This document shows positions 26,371-36,797 of a DNA stretch of 64,000 bases, piece by piece. The number at the start of each line of letters is the position of its first letter. The stretch's first letter is position 1. The notes under the pieces were generated by a model. That model was not told the DNA's origin. It saw only the letters and a program-made list of their open reading frames with translations, and did no database searches. Location of the stretch: the NCBI RefSeq assembly GCF_003173755.1, contig NZ_CP029553.1, forward strand, positions 5,708,001-5,772,000. Reading direction: 5' to 3'. The DNA comes from Methylobacterium terrae. Its GTDB lineage: Bacteria; Pseudomonadota; Alphaproteobacteria; Rhizobiales; Beijerinckiaceae. A program made the position numbers and the translations under genes.

Positions 26371-28785
26371 TCAGCCGTAGGCCAGCGAGGACCGTTCCCG
26401 CAGCGCCTTGCGCAAGGCCCGGCTGAGGTCAGCCACCGAGTACGGCTTGCCCAGGAGGGGAAAGCCGCCGGCTCCCTCCGAGGCCAGCACGTGGCTGTAA
26501 CCGGACGTCAACACGACCGGCAGGTAGGGCCGGCGCCGTCGGATCTCACGGGCGAGGTCGACCCCGTTCATGCCAGGCATCACCACGTCCGAGAACACCA
26601 CCTCGAAACGCTGCCCGACCTCGTCGATGGCCGCGAGCGCGGCCTGCGCGTCGGTCACCCATACGGCCTCGTAGCCGAGTTCCTTCAGCGCCTGCGTCGC
26701 GAAGGCGCCGACCTCCTCGTTGTCCTCGACCACGAGGACGGGAGTGCCGTGGCCGTCGATGAGCGGCTCCGTCTCCTCCTCGGGCTCCTCGCGCGTTTCC
26801 GCCCGGGCCGAGCGCGGTAGGTAGAGGGTGAAGGTGGTTCCGATCCCGAGGGCGCTGCTCACCGCGACTTCGCCGCCCGACTGCTTGGCGAAGCCGAACA
26901 CCTGGCTGAGCCCGAGCCCCGTGCCGTGCCCGACGCCCTTCGTCGTGAAGAACGGCTCGAAGATGCGGTCGAGCAGGTCCGGCGGCATGCCCGCGCCGGT
27001 GTCCGAGACCGAGACGGCGACGAAGTCACCCGGTACGGCCGGATGGGCCCGCAGGGCCGGTATCCGGTCGGCGCGCCGGACCGCGATGCGGAGGCGGCCC
27101 TCGCCCTGCATGGCGTCGCGGGCGTTCACCACCAGGTTGACGAGGGCGGTGTCGAACTGGCTCGGGTCGGCGTCGACGTGGCAGCGCAGCCTCCGGCCGG
27201 CCTCGTCGGCGCCCGTATCCGTGTCGGTCTCCACCTGGATGCGGGCGCCGGTCAGCGTCCCGACCATGTCCGCGATGGCGGCCACCGACTGGGCGGCGTC
27301 GAATAACGCCGGGCGCAGGGCTTGGCGGCGCGCGAACGCCAGCAACTGGCTCGTGAGCTTGGCAGCCCGATCGACCGTGTCCGAGATGGCGTCGACGTAC
27401 CGGCCCCGGCGCTCCTCCGCGAGGTTGGGTCGTTTCAGCAGGTCGGTCGAGGACTTGATGACGGTCAGCAGGTTGTTGAAGTCGTGCGCCACGCCCCCGG
27501 TCAGTTGCCCGACCGCCTCCATCTTCTGGGCCTGGCGCAGTTGCTCCTCCAGCGCCTTGCGCTCGGTGACGTCCCGCCCCGCCGCGTGAAGGCGATCCCC
27601 GAGCGGGATGGCGTTCCACGAGATCCATCGGTGGCCGCCGTCCGCGGTCATGACGCGGACGTCGAGGTTCGAGAGCTTCTCGCCCGCGCGGAGCGCCTCG
27701 AACGCGCGACCCGCGGCTCCCCGGTCGTCCGGATGCACGAAGGCGTCGAACCGGGCGCCGACCACCTTGCCGGCCGGCCAGCCAAGCATCTCCGTCCAGG
27801 CCGGGTTGGCCGCGCGGAAGAAGCCGTCGAAGCCGCATACGACCAGAAGGTCCCGGCTGTTGCGCCAGACCACGTCCCGCTCGGCCGCCCGGTCGCGGTC
27901 GCGTGCCTCGCGGCGGACCTCGTTCTCCTGCTTGTCGGTGACATCCTCGAACAGGAGCGCGACCCGGTTCGACGCGGGGTCGCCGACGCGCACCGCGCGG
28001 ACGTCGAAGTGACGGCCGAACCGCGACGCCACCCCCCTGAAGTGCACGCCCCGTCCGGTACGCGCGACCTCGCCGTAGGTATCGAACCAGTGCCGCTCGT
28101 GGTCCGGCACCAGCTCGCGCATCCAGCGCCCTTCCGCGCCGGCCAGGACCGACTGTCGCTCGAAGGATGCGTTGACCTCGACGAACCGGTAGTCCTCGGC
28201 CCGACCCTCCTCGTCGAAGCGCACCTCGATGATGCAGAACCCGGCCTCGACGTCCTCCAGCAGGCTCCGGAACGACGCGCCACCGCCCGCGGCATCGGCG
28301 TCGCGCTCCTGGAAGCGGCTGACGTCGAGCTGGCTGCCGAAGAAGTACAGCAACTCGCCGTGCGGGCCGAAGACGGGGCTCACGTAAAGCTCGTTGACGA
28401 AGGCGGACCCGTCGCGGCGATGGTTGACCAGCTCGACGACGACGTCACGGCGGGCGGCGATGGCATCCCGGACGCGGGCCACGTCGGCCGGGTCGGTGTC
28501 GGGTCCCTGGAGGAAGCGGCAGTTGCGCCCGACGAGCTCCTCGGCCGCGTAGCCGGAGAGTTCCAGGAAGGCGCGGTTGGCGAAGACGATGGGGTTGTCC
28601 GGCAGGTTCGGGTCGGTGACGATCATCGCCATCCGGGTCTGCTCGGCGGCGGTGAACAGGAGATCGGACCGCGGCGAGCCCACGGGCGGCGTCCCGGCGC
28701 CGCGGAGCCGGGCCACCTCGTCCTCCAGGGCCCGTTCGCGCCCACGCAGTCGCTCGACCTCGGCCTGCAATTCAGCGGTGTCCAT
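26371..28785 (-). CDS. LOV-domain hybrid histidine kinase (blue-light sensor)
   Basis: An 804-residue hybrid kinase. An N-terminal coiled coil is followed by a LOV domain (about 45-155) with the photoactive motif GRNCRFLQG; the Cys forms the flavin adduct in light. Two further PAS domains (about 165-290 and 300-410) precede the kinase core: [11 protein letters not shown] (His box), [16 protein letters not shown] and [10 protein letters not shown]-terminal receiver has [19 protein letters not shown] (Asp) and LGKPY (Lys). It is predicted to convert blue light to phosphotransfer in the cytoplasm. It is separated by 104 bases from the small Pro-rich gene and is divergent from the CHASE3 kinase. 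Confidence 0.9.
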   Translation of the reverse strand: MDTAELQAEVERLRGRERALEDEVARLRGAGTPPVGSPRSDLLFTAAEQTRMAMIVTDPNLPDNPIVFANRAFLELSGYAAEELVGRNCRFLQGPDTDPADVARVRDAIAARRDVVVELVNHRRDGSAFVNELYVSPVFGPHGELLYFFGSQLDVSRFQERDADAAGGGASFRSLLEDVEAGFCIIEVRFDEEGRAEDYRFVEVNASFERQSVLAGAEGRWMRELVPDHERHWFDTYGEVARTGRGVHFRGVASRFGRHFDVRAVRVGDPASNRVALLFEDVTDKQENEVRREARDRDRAAERDVVWRNSRDLLVVCGFDGFFRAANPAWTEMLGWPAGKVVGARFDAFVHPDDRGAAGRAFEALRAGEKLSNLDVRVMTADGGHRWISWNAIPLGDRLHAAGRDVTERKALEEQLRQAQKMEAVGQLTGGVAHDFNNLLTVIKSSTDLLKRPNLAEERRGRYVDAISDTVDRAAKLTSQLLAFARRQALRPALFDAAQSVAAIADMVGTLTGARIQVETDTDTGADEAGRRLRCHVDADPSQFDTALVNLVVNARDAMQGEGRLRIAVRRADRIPALRAHPAVPGDFVAVSVSDTGAGMPPDLLDRIFEPFFTTKGVGHGTGLGLSQVFGFAKQSGGEVAVSSALGIGTTFTLYLPRSARAETREEPEEETEPLIDGHGTPVLVVEDNEEVGAFATQALKELGYEAVWVTDAQAALAAIDEVGQRFEVVFSDVVMPGMNGVDLAREIRRRRPYLPVVLTSGYSHVLASEGAGGFPLLGKPYSVADLSRALRKALRERSSLAYG

Positions 28786-29138
28786 GACCCTCGTCTAGGT
28801 TTTGGCGCGATCTCCCGCCAGCCGGTACCGGGGGGCGTGCCATCCTGCCTGGGCGGCGGTCCATCACGCCGGCCCCGGATCCGAGGCCGCCATGCTCGTG
28901 GGGAACGCGGCGGATTTTGACGGCCGGGGCCCGCCGATGCCTCATCCTTGCACCCACATGCCAGGAATCCGTCCCGGTTTCCATAGTGCGCGATTCACCC
29001 CGAGGCGACCTGAGCCGGATCCTGCCGGTTCGGATCCGGCGCCGGTCGCCGGGCCCTTCGCGGGCACGGATGCCGCGGCCTTGGACCCCCGGATGCGGTC
29101 TCAACAATCCCGCAATCGTGAGCCATAAGGAGAGCCAC
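28786..29138. other. Divergent intergenic region between two kinase genes
   Basis: About 350 bases carrying the promoters of the minus-strand LOV kinase and the plus-strand CHASE3 kinase. No gene or strong operator palindrome was seen, other than the AAGGAG ribosome site at 29127-29132. Confidence 0.4.
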
Positions 29139-31439
29139 GTGACGCGAGTGCGCGAGGCCACATGGCCCCGGCCGTCGAGCCACCGGCCACCGACGCCCAC
29201 GGACCCGAGCACCATGACACGCTACCTCGTCACGCGCGCCAATTTCCTGGTCCTCGGCGTGCTCGTGGTCATCCTCGCCCTGGTCGGCGCGGTGACCTGG
29301 GAGCGCCTTAACGCGTCCCGGGAAGCCCGGCAGTGGTCGCAGCACAGCTACCGGGTGCTCGCCACCACCAAGGACCTCGCCATCGCCCTGAGGGATGCCG
29401 AGCGGGGCCAGCGCGGCTACTTGCTGACCGCCAGGGACGAGTACCTCGGCCCCTACCATGCAGCCCGCGACCGGATCGGCCTGCTCCAGGGCGAGTTGCT
29501 GAAGCTCACCGCCGACAATCCCGCCCAGCAGGAGCGCATCCGGGCGCTCGCTCCCATCCTCCAGCACAAGCTGGAGGAGCTCGCCCAGACCGTGCAGGCA
29601 CGTCGCGACGGCGGGTTCGAGACGGCCCTGCGCATCGTCAACACCGACACCGGCCGCAACGACATGCGCGAGGCCGAGACGGCGATCACAGGCATGCTCG
29701 CCGACGAGCAACGGCTGCTCGACGAGCGCCTCGCCCAGAACGACGCCCGCGCGGGATGGGTGCGCTGGCTCGTCATCGCCGGTTCGGTGCTGGCCATCCT
29801 GACGCTGCTCTGGGCGGCCCGCCTCCTGAACCAGGCGTGGTCGCGCTCCTACAGGACCGAGGCCGAGCAGCGGGCGCTGGCCCTGCGGCTGCGCACCACC
29901 CTCGACAGCCTCAGCCAGGGCGTCGGCGTGTTCGGGCCCGACCGCAAGCTCGCGAACTGGAACGAGTGCTTCCAGGTGCTGCTCGACCTGCCCAAGGCGA
30001 TGCTTCGTCCGGGCACCGCCTACGGCGCCTTCGTCGAGCACACGGCGGAGCCGGGGCGTCCGGCCCTGGAGACCGAGGACCAGGTTCGTCACGGTAGCCG
30101 GAACCCGGGCGAGGCGGTCACCTACGAGCGCGAGCGCGCCGACGGGCACCACCTGGAGATCCGTCGCACCCCGATGCCCGACGGCGGCTTCGTCCTCACG
30201 GTCTCGGACATGACTAAGCGCGCCCAGGCCGAGGGCGTGCTGCGCGAGGCCCAGAAGATGCAGGCCATCGGGCAGCTGACCGGCGGCGTCGCGCACGATT
30301 TCAACAACCTGCTTCAGGTCATCCTCGGGAACCTGGAGTTCGTCCGGGCCAAGCTCGATGGCGACGCCCGGATGCAGCAGCGGATCGAGCGGGCGGCCTG
30401 GGCGGCGCAGCGCGGCGCGACGCTGACGGGACAGCTCCTCGCCTTCGCCCGCAAGCAGCCCCTGGCGCCGGCGCCGATCGACCTCGCCGCGACCATGCCG
30501 GACCTAATCCCGCTCCTTCGGCGCACGCTCGGCGAGCCCATCGAGGTCCGCTACGTCGAGACCGTCGGGCTGTGGCCCGCGATGGCCGACGCGGCGCAGC
30601 TTGAGAGCGCGGTCCTGAACCTCGCCCTGAACGCGCGCGACGCCATGCCCGGCGGCGGGCGCCTCACCATCGAGCTCGGCAACAAGGTCCTCGACGAGGC
30701 CTATGCCAAAACCCACGCCGAGGTCGTGCCGGGCGACTACGCCATGGTGGCGGTGTCCGACACCGGCCACGGCATGACCCCCGAGGTGGTCAAGCGGGTA
30801 TTCGAGCCGTTCTTCACGACCAAGCCCGACGGCAAGGGCACGGGGCTCGGGCTCGCCATGGTGTTCGGCTTCGTCAAGCAGTCAGGCGGGCACGTGAAGA
30901 TCTACTCGGAGCCCGGCGAGGGCACGACCGTGAAGCTCTACCTGCCGCGTGCCATGGGTACGGTCGCCGCCAATGCGCGAACGAGTGCGCCGGTGGAACT
31001 GCCGCGCGGCTCCGCGACGGTTCTGGTGGTCGAGGACGAACCGGCGGTGCGCGAGATCGCCTGCGCGATCCTAGCCGACCTAGGCTACCGCGTCCTCCAG
31101 GCCCCCGACGGCGAGGAGGCGTTGCGCGTGTTCGGCGCGAACGCGGCGAGCGTCGACCTGCTGCTGACCGATGTCATCCTGCCCGGCAAGGTGCGCGGCC
31201 GCGAGCTCGCCGAGCGCGTTCGGGCGCTGCGGCCGGAGGTGAGGGTCCTCTTCATGTCGGGCTACACCGAGAACAGCATCGTGCACCACGGCCGGCTCGA
31301 CGAGGGCGTGCAGCTCATCGGCAAGCCGTTCAAGCGCGAGCAACTCGCCCGCAAGGTCGCCGAGGCGGTCCGAGCCCCGGCGGTCCCGGCCGTCGAGGGT
31401 GGCAACGTCGTCGCGTTGCGGCCCGGCCGGGAGGCATAG
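29139..31439 (+). CDS. CHASE3-domain hybrid histidine kinase
   Basis: A membrane hybrid kinase of 766 residues when started at GTG 29139, which has AAGGAG six bases upstream; ATG 29214 would give 741 residues. Order: transmembrane segment (NFLVLGVLVVILALVGAVTW), extracytoplasmic CHASE3 domain with RDAERGQRGYLLT, second transmembrane segment (WLVIAGSVLAILTLLWAA), a PAS-like domain (LDSLSQGVGVFGPD), kinase core ([36 protein letters not shown]) and receiver (VLVVEDEPA, TDVILPGKVRG, IGKPF). It probably senses a periplasmic or membrane signal. It ends three bases before the convergent broken kinase. Confidence 0.88.
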   Translation: MTRVREATWPRPSSHRPPTPTDPSTMTRYLVTRANFLVLGVLVVILALVGAVTWERLNASREARQWSQHSYRVLATTKDLAIALRDAERGQRGYLLTARDEYLGPYHAARDRIGLLQGELLKLTADNPAQQERIRALAPILQHKLEELAQTVQARRDGGFETALRIVNTDTGRNDMREAETAITGMLADEQRLLDERLAQNDARAGWVRWLVIAGSVLAILTLLWAARLLNQAWSRSYRTEAEQRALALRLRTTLDSLSQGVGVFGPDRKLANWNECFQVLLDLPKAMLRPGTAYGAFVEHTAEPGRPALETEDQVRHGSRNPGEAVTYERERADGHHLEIRRTPMPDGGFVLTVSDMTKRAQAEGVLREAQKMQAIGQLTGGVAHDFNNLLQVILGNLEFVRAKLDGDARMQQRIERAAWAAQRGATLTGQLLAFARKQPLAPAPIDLAATMPDLIPLLRRTLGEPIEVRYVETVGLWPAMADAAQLESAVLNLALNARDAMPGGGRLTIELGNKVLDEAYAKTHAEVVPGDYAMVAVSDTGHGMTPEVVKRVFEPFFTTKPDGKGTGLGLAMVFGFVKQSGGHVKIYSEPGEGTTVKLYLPRAMGTVAANARTSAPVELPRGSATVLVVEDEPAVREIACAILADLGYRVLQAPDGEEALRVFGANAASVDLLLTDVILPGKVRGRELAERVRALRPEVRVLFMSGYTENSIVHHGRLDEGVQLIGKPFKREQLARKVAEAVRAPAVPAVEGGNVVALRPGREA

Positions 31440-31442
31440 CTC

Positions 31443-32447
31443 CTAGCGGGAGGACAACGGCATCCGGACCGAGACTCGGAGCCCGTCGGGGGCGAACGCC
31501 ACGTCCACCGTGGCCCCTGTCTGGGATGCCAGGACCTTGTTGAGGAGGCGATGGCCGAAGCCTTCGCGGGTCGGGTGTCCCACCGGTGGGCCGTCGTGCT
31601 CCGCCCAGTCCCAGCGCAAGGCGCGCTCCGGCTGCGCCTCCTCGATCCACCAGGTCACCTGCAACCGCCCGTTCGGGTCGGCGAGCGAACCGTGGCGCAG
31701 CGCGTTGGTGGTGAGTTCGTGCAGGGCCATGCCGACCGGCACGGCGAGCTCCGAGGGCAGAACCACCCTCGGGCCCTCCAGGCTCAGGCGTCCGCGCTCG
31801 TCGTAGGGGCCGAGCTCCGCCCGTAGCAGCCCATCGAAAGAAGCGACCTGGGCAAGGTCCTCGGTGATCAGGGCGTGCGTTCGGGCGAGGGAGGTGATCC
31901 TGCCGGCCAGGGCACGGCTGAACTCCGAGATGGTCATTGACGAGCGGACGGTGGCGTTCACCACGGCCTGCACCGTGGCGAGCGTGTTCTTCACCCTGTG
32001 GTGAAGCTCGCGCACCATCAGCGCCTGCCGGTCCTCGTAGGCGCGCCGTTCGGTGACGTCGCGCTACGCGGATACCCAATGCGTGATGCGACCGTCCGGG
32101 TCGCGCACCGGCGTGATCACCCATTCGACCATGTAGGTCGAACCATCCTTGCGATAATTCAGTGCCTCGCCCTGGAACGGTTCGCCAGCCACGAGGGCGG
32201 CGCGTATGCTGTCGAGGACCGAACGGTCGGTGCCTGGTCCCTGCAACAGGCGCGGCGTGTGTCCGAGGAGTTCATGAGCCTCGTAGCCGCTCATCCGGAT
32301 GAAGGCGGGATTGGCGTATTCGATGCGGGGACCGGGCTCGTCGGGGTCGGCGGTCGTGATGAGGATTGCCTCGCCGGAAGCCTCGACGGCGGCACGGAGC
32401 AGCCTGAGATCGGCCGCGGTCGCTTCAGTCTCGTCTCGCCCGACCAC
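31443..32447 (-). pseudogene. PAS/HWE-type sensor kinase interrupted by an amber codon
   Basis: One continuous frame from ATG 32447 to 31443, broken only by TAG at 32064-32066. The N-terminal half is a LOV-like PAS domain (YANPAFIRMSGYEAHELLG, LLQGPGTD) lacking the photoactive Cys (TPR in place of NCR). The stop falls in the segment THWVSA-stop-RDVTERRAY, where this family normally has Gln before RDVTER, so a single CAG to TAG change explains it. The kinase half is intact: ELHHRVKNTLATVQAV (His box), LHELTTNALRHGSL and FGHRLLNKVLASQTGA. Downstream translation might restart at ATG 32018, giving a kinase without its sensor. Confidence 0.82.
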
Positions 32448-32695
32448 CCGCTACCTCTACCTTAGGCCGACGCAAGGCGGCTCGTGAGCCCGGACGCTGG
32501 TTCACGGCGGGCGTACGGTCCTAACATTCATCAAAGGCGCGGGTTGCCCAGGCGCTGCGTCCAGGGACGCGCCGCGGCGTCTCGGGCTGACCCTTTCGGA
32601 GGTTGCGGCATCGTGCCCGTAGGGGCGCGAGCGGCCTGCCGCGCTTTCAATTCCCGGTCTAGGAATATTCGCGTTGCTAGTCAGGCGAACGGGAT

Positions 32696-33052
32696 ATGAC
32701 CTCCGCGGAAATCAAGGCTAAGGTGCAGGACACCCATCGCCGCGCGATGCAGAGCCGCTCGATCCAAATGTCGCGGGACTCCGGCATCCAACATATCTTC
32801 CAGGATGTGAGGTTGTTCGGTCGGGAAGCTGGGGCCGACTTCGTGGGGACTAACCTGGAGAGGATCGTCCGGGAGGCAGTCACAAGGGCGGAGTGCAGGG
32901 ACAACGCGCTCGATGTCCCTGTTCACGGGTTCGGGCGCGCCGCCGTAGCCGGTATGGCGCAAGCGCTGCGTGAACTGACCGACCTCACGGTCGAAGAAAA
33001 CGTAAACACCCTTCGGCTGATTTTGGCAGTGCCCAGCCCTGGATACGTTTAG
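32696..33052 (+). CDS. Hypothetical protein convergent to the TIR gene
   Basis: A 118-residue protein starting MTSAEIKAKVQDTHRRAMQS. Its composition is mixed alpha/beta, with GFGRAAVAGMAQALRELTDL as the most protein-like helix; no domain was recognised. Codon use is less GC-rich than in the core genes, which fits an accessory origin. It ends 20 bases from the convergent TIR gene, so the two are probably not one operon, though they may travel together. Confidence 0.55.
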   Translation: MTSAEIKAKVQDTHRRAMQSRSIQMSRDSGIQHIFQDVRLFGREAGADFVGTNLERIVREAVTRAECRDNALDVPVHGFGRAAVAGMAQALRELTDLTVEENVNTLRLILAVPSPGYV

Positions 33053-33072
33053 ACTTGATACGCCGGCCTGGT

Positions 33073-33816
33073 TCATGGAGTCTTGCCCCGCGCCTTCCGC
33101 GGCCTCGGCGGCGCGGTCGTGGCGCGGGCCCGGGACTTCGTCGGCTTCGATCCCGCCGAAGGTTTGGTGGTCGCCTTCGACCTGGCCTTGCCGAGGGCGC
33201 CTCCAAGCTTCGGCGGCTCGGCCGCGGCGGTCATTTCCCGGCGGACGGTGGTGACGACCCGCCGGATACCCCGGACGACGTCGAGCAGGGCCGCATCGAC
33301 GCTTCGCCATTCCTGCAGGGTCCTCCCGTCCTCCGGCAGCAGCTTGAAGCCGGCGGCGGGGGTGGACTTCCAGTCGCAGGGTCGAACCACGACGGCAACG
33401 ACCCGCATCGTGCCGCGGGCGCGTCGGTTCATGGCGCGCTTGTACTCGATGCTCCAGCAGTAGTGGCTGGCCAGGTAGTCCGAGCTGATCAAGCCCACGA
33501 AGACGTGTGCCTCGCGCAAGGCGCGGGAGATCTTGGTGTCGAGCTTGTCGCCCGCGTCCATGTCGCCATCGAACCAGGTCGTGACGTTGTCGGCCTTCAA
33601 CGGGGCCAGGTGCGTCTCAAGCCGGCGCCTGACCTCCTTGTCGACATGCGAGTAGGATACGAAGATCCTGACCTCGGGCTTCCCGGGCTTGGGGAGGGCC
33701 GATGCGTGCTTGGGGGCCCGGGCCGGATTGCGCGTCGCGCCAGGCCGGGTGCCGGTCTTCCGGGTGGATGTCTGGGCGCGTGCGCGCATCGATGCCCCCG
33801 TCGAGATGGCGGCCAA
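33073..33816 (-). CDS. TIR-domain protein with basic C-terminal tail
   Basis: A 247-residue protein. The TIR domain spans about residues 48-190: RIFVSYSHVDKEV, TTWFDGDMDAGD, FVGLISSDYLASHYCWSIEY, with Glu124 at the position of the NAD-cleaving glutamate in many bacterial TIR domains, and LPEDGRTLQEW at the end. The last 50 residues are Lys/Arg/Ala/Pro-rich, suggesting nucleic-acid binding or disorder; the first 40 are similar. An internal start at 33789 is possible. TIR domains act as NADase effectors or adaptors in anti-phage systems. No cyclase, Argonaute or STAND partner is adjacent, so the role is open. Confidence 0.8.
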   Translation of the reverse strand: MAAISTGASMRARAQTSTRKTGTRPGATRNPARAPKHASALPKPGKPEVRIFVSYSHVDKEVRRRLETHLAPLKADNVTTWFDGDMDAGDKLDTKISRALREAHVFVGLISSDYLASHYCWSIEYKRAMNRRARGTMRVVAVVVRPCDWKSTPAAGFKLLPEDGRTLQEWRSVDAALLDVVRGIRRVVTTVRREMTAAAEPPKLGGALGKARSKATTKPSAGSKPTKSRARATTAPPRPRKARGKTP

Positions 33817-34432
33817 GGTCGGGAGTCATGTTCCCTGGACCCTTTTTGTTCCGTGGGCCCAATTGGTTCGTGCGCCTCGAACGTGTCCCGGCAGCGGGTT
33901 CTTGGACGACGCTCCTATGGTCGCCGCACGGGTTACCCGGGCGAATGGGGGCCGGAACCCCTCCGGGGCGTGATCGAGCAGCGGGTCAAGTTCAAGAAGC
34001 TGTTCGCCTCCGAGGGGTCCAGCCGCTACCGCCGCCGGCCGGAGGACGACGCGTCCTGAGGCGACCCTTCGGCGGAAGGCCGGCGTCAATGCCTCGAAGT
34101 CCGACTGGAAGGCGTAACCGGGTCCTTCGCGCCCCACGAGGTCCTGGTCGGCTTCCCGAGCCTCCATGGTGCGATGGTGGCAGTCGGGTTGCGCATGTTG
34201 GTGCCGAGGGCTCCGCACATCGCCATGCGTCCGGGAGGGGCCATCCATCTCACGACAGGTCGCTAATGTGCCACGACCTGCTGATGTCGTGGCCACCGCT
34301 CATAGGTCCGCTTCTTCCTACCAAGCAGACTTCTGGGCTCCCAGGCTTGAAGGTCTGCAAGGGGTCATTTGGCAACCCGGGGGGCGACCATTCTGTTGGC
34401 ACGCCGCGGCCATTTCGACCGCGGCGCTTGGA
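33817..34432. other. Gene-poor stretch between TIR gene and recombinase
   Basis: About 616 bases. The frame ending at 34059 has a protein-like tail (GVIEQRVKFKKLF, YRRRPEDDAS) and could be the 3' remnant of a lost gene, but no start or domain can be supported. Nothing else was recognised. Confidence 0.35.
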
Positions 34433-35062
34433 TCAGATTTCGGTCTGCTCCGAGAGGATCAGCGCGTCGTCAACCTCAATGCCGAGATAGCGAACCGTGC
34501 TCTCCAGCTTGGTATGGCCAAGGAGCAGCTGGCAGGCTCGGATATTGCCGGTTCGCTTGTAGACCAGGGCGACCTTCGTGCGGCGCAGGCTGTGCGTACC
34601 GAAGGCTGACGGGTCCAGGCCGATCAAGGCGACCCAACGGTCGACCAGCCGACTATAATGGCGCGTCGTAAGATGCTCTCCGAGTCGACTCCGGCTTGGA
34701 AACAGCCAGTCACTGGCTTTCAATTTGCGCGTAGTCAGCCAAGCCGTGAGAGCCTCGCGCGTCGGCTCGGTGATCTCGAACGGAACCGGCCTGCCGGTCT
34801 TGCGCTGGCACACGGTCGCTCGGAGACGTACGGCGTCGCCCAGGTGGATGTCGCCCACGCGCAGGCCGACGAGATCACACCCGCGCAGCTTGCTGTCGAC
34901 GGCAAGGTTGAACAGGGCAAGGTCTCGCGTGCGGTTGGCGAGCTGAAGGCGCGTGCGCAGGGCCCAGATGTGCTTCGGCTTCAAGGGCGGTTTGGGTCCG
35001 ACAATACGGCCGCGGTTCCAGGGAACACGTGTGCTGGTGGGAACGGTAACGACTTCGGGCAT
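34433..35062 (-). CDS. Short tyrosine recombinase
   Basis: A 209-residue phage-integrase-type recombinase holding the catalytic domain only. Visible residues are Arg in KLRGCDLVGLRVGD, a Lys-containing beta hairpin (QRKTGRPVPF), His and Arg in THSLRRTK, His in LLGHTKLESTVRYLG, and the nucleophile Tyr in the same segment. The usual N-terminal arm/core-binding region (100-150 residues) is absent or reduced to about 40. Stand-alone short recombinases of this kind occur on plasmids and islands. It may have mobilised the TIR neighbourhood, but no attachment repeat was found. Confidence 0.82.
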   Translation of the reverse strand: MPEVVTVPTSTRVPWNRGRIVGPKPPLKPKHIWALRTRLQLANRTRDLALFNLAVDSKLRGCDLVGLRVGDIHLGDAVRLRATVCQRKTGRPVPFEITEPTREALTAWLTTRKLKASDWLFPSRSRLGEHLTTRHYSRLVDRWVALIGLDPSAFGTHSLRRTKVALVYKRTGNIRACQLLLGHTKLESTVRYLGIEVDDALILSEQTEI

Positions 35063-35359
35063 GACAAGCTCCTAGGTTGAGGAGCTCGTCATGAGGAACC
35101 CGATAATGCCGCTAAGCCCAATCTCGAATGACGGTTATCTGCAGCATAAGCTGACATTGGCGACGGCGGGCCTGAACCGCTGCCCCCGACCCCTCTCGGA
35201 CTTTCGGAAGGTCTGCCCTACGGCAATCTAATTAGGTCGAAGTGGTCGAGCTTGGCCTGGAGTGGAGCGACCGATTGTAGAAACGTAGGCGGACGAAGCG
35301 GACGCGCCGCTACCGGTGGACGCGCGAGGCGCCTCAATAGGCGGTCGAAGACCCAGGTT
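35063..35359. other. Intergenic stretch with no gene
   Basis: About 297 bases between the recombinase and the transporter gene. Nothing recognisable was seen on either strand; it should carry the promoter of the minus-strand recombinase. Confidence 0.4.
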
Positions 35360-36697
35360 TCATCGCGTTGGCGTTCTATGCAGCACCCAGTTCAGCCCAA
35401 GGGCTGCGAGCGTGCACATGGCACCGGAGACGAGATAGGCGCCGACCGACCATAGGCCGAAGGTGCTCGCGAGCCAGAGGGCGACGAGCGGTGCGAAGCC
35501 GGCGCCGATGAACCAAGCGGCCGTCGCGGTTGTGCCCGCGCCTGTGTAGCGGTGCTTGGCCGAGAAGCTGGCGTTCAGCGCACCCGAGGATTGGCCGAAG
35601 GCGAGCCCGAGGAGGGCGAAACCCAGCAGCACGTAGGTCCATTCGCCTACGGGCCCCGCGTCGAGTAGCCGCGGCGCGAAGCCGCCATAGGCGCCGATCA
35701 GCACCGCGGAGAGTCCTAGCACGGTCCGCCCCCCGAGCCGATCCGCGAGGAGCCCGGACAGCGCCACGGTCGCCAGCCCGACGCCGGCCCCGACCAGCTC
35801 GATCACTAGAAAGCGCAAGGGTGCGTTGCCTCCAGCCAACACGACCCACGACAGGGGAAACACCGTGACGAGGTGGAAGAGCGCGAAGCTCGCCAGGGGG
35901 GCGAACGCACCTAGGACGACCGTTCGCCCCTCCTCGCGCACGAGGTCCGACAGGTGGGACGGCTGCAACTCTCGGCTCTCGTAGAGCCGGGTGAACTCGG
36001 GGGTGGAGATGAGGCGCAGCCGCGCGAACAGCGCGACGACGTTGATGACGAAGGCGACGAAGAACGGGTAGCGCCAGCCCCAATCGAGGAAATCCACCGG
36101 CTTCAGCGTCGCGAGCAGGAACGCGAACAGGGCACTCGCCACGAACATGCCGATCGGTGCGCCGAGTTGCGGGATCATCCGGAACCAGCCGCGCCGTTCC
36201 GGCGGCGCGCTGAGCGACAGCAGCGCGGGCAGGCCATCCCAGGTGCCGCCCTGCGCGAAGCCCTGCCCGATTCTGAGGATCGCCAAAAGGATCGCGGCGA
36301 GACCGCCGACCTGCGCGTGACCCGGCAGGAACGCCATGGCCGCCGTCGATCCCCCGAGCAGGAAAAGCGCCGCCGTGAGCTTGACCCCCCGCCCGTGCCG
36401 GCGGTCGATGGCCATGAACGTCAGCGCGCCGAAGGGCCGGGCGACGAAGGCCAGCGAGAAGATTGCGAAGGAGGCGAGCGTGCCGGTCAGGGCGTCGGCG
36501 TTGGGAAAGATCAGCGACGGGAACACTAGCACTGAGGCGATGGCATAGACGAAGAAGTCGAAGAACTCCGACGAGCGTCCGATGATGACGCCGACCGCGA
36601 CTTCACCGGGCCGGATGCGGTGCTCGCGCGCGTTGACGAGCCGGGCGTCGCGCTCCAGCGGCGTCGAACTCGCGGGTCCGGCGGTCGTGGCTGCCAT
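35360..36697 (-). CDS. MFS transporter, metabolite:H+ symporter-like
   Basis: About 445 residues with twelve hydrophobic segments. The loop FMAIDRRHGRGVK after the second helix and the region ILRIGQGFAQGGTWDGLPAL match the MHS branch of the major facilitator superfamily, which carries carboxylates, betaines or shikimate with protons. An ATG at 36769 would add 24 residues; ATG 36697 is preferred because the upstream part looks non-coding. It is divergent from cyoA, and the shared 151-base region carries a perfect FNR/FixK-type palindrome, so both may respond to oxygen. The substrate is unknown. Confidence 0.85.
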   Translation of the reverse strand: MAATTAGPASSTPLERDARLVNAREHRIRPGEVAVGVIIGRSSEFFDFFVYAIASVLVFPSLIFPNADALTGTLASFAIFSLAFVARPFGALTFMAIDRRHGRGVKLTAALFLLGGSTAAMAFLPGHAQVGGLAAILLAILRIGQGFAQGGTWDGLPALLSLSAPPERRGWFRMIPQLGAPIGMFVASALFAFLLATLKPVDFLDWGWRYPFFVAFVINVVALFARLRLISTPEFTRLYESRELQPSHLSDLVREEGRTVVLGAFAPLASFALFHLVTVFPLSWVVLAGGNAPLRFLVIELVGAGVGLATVALSGLLADRLGGRTVLGLSAVLIGAYGGFAPRLLDAGPVGEWTYVLLGFALLGLAFGQSSGALNASFSAKHRYTGAGTTATAAWFIGAGFAPLVALWLASTFGLWSVGAYLVSGAMCTLAALGLNWVLHRTPTR

Positions 36698-36797
36698 CCG
36701 TTCGGTCTCCTCAAACGTCCGCGCCCCATAGGGGGCGGACCGCGCCTCGGCGGCGATCGGTTCCCCCACGGCCTTAACAGCGGGCGATCCGAGGAGA

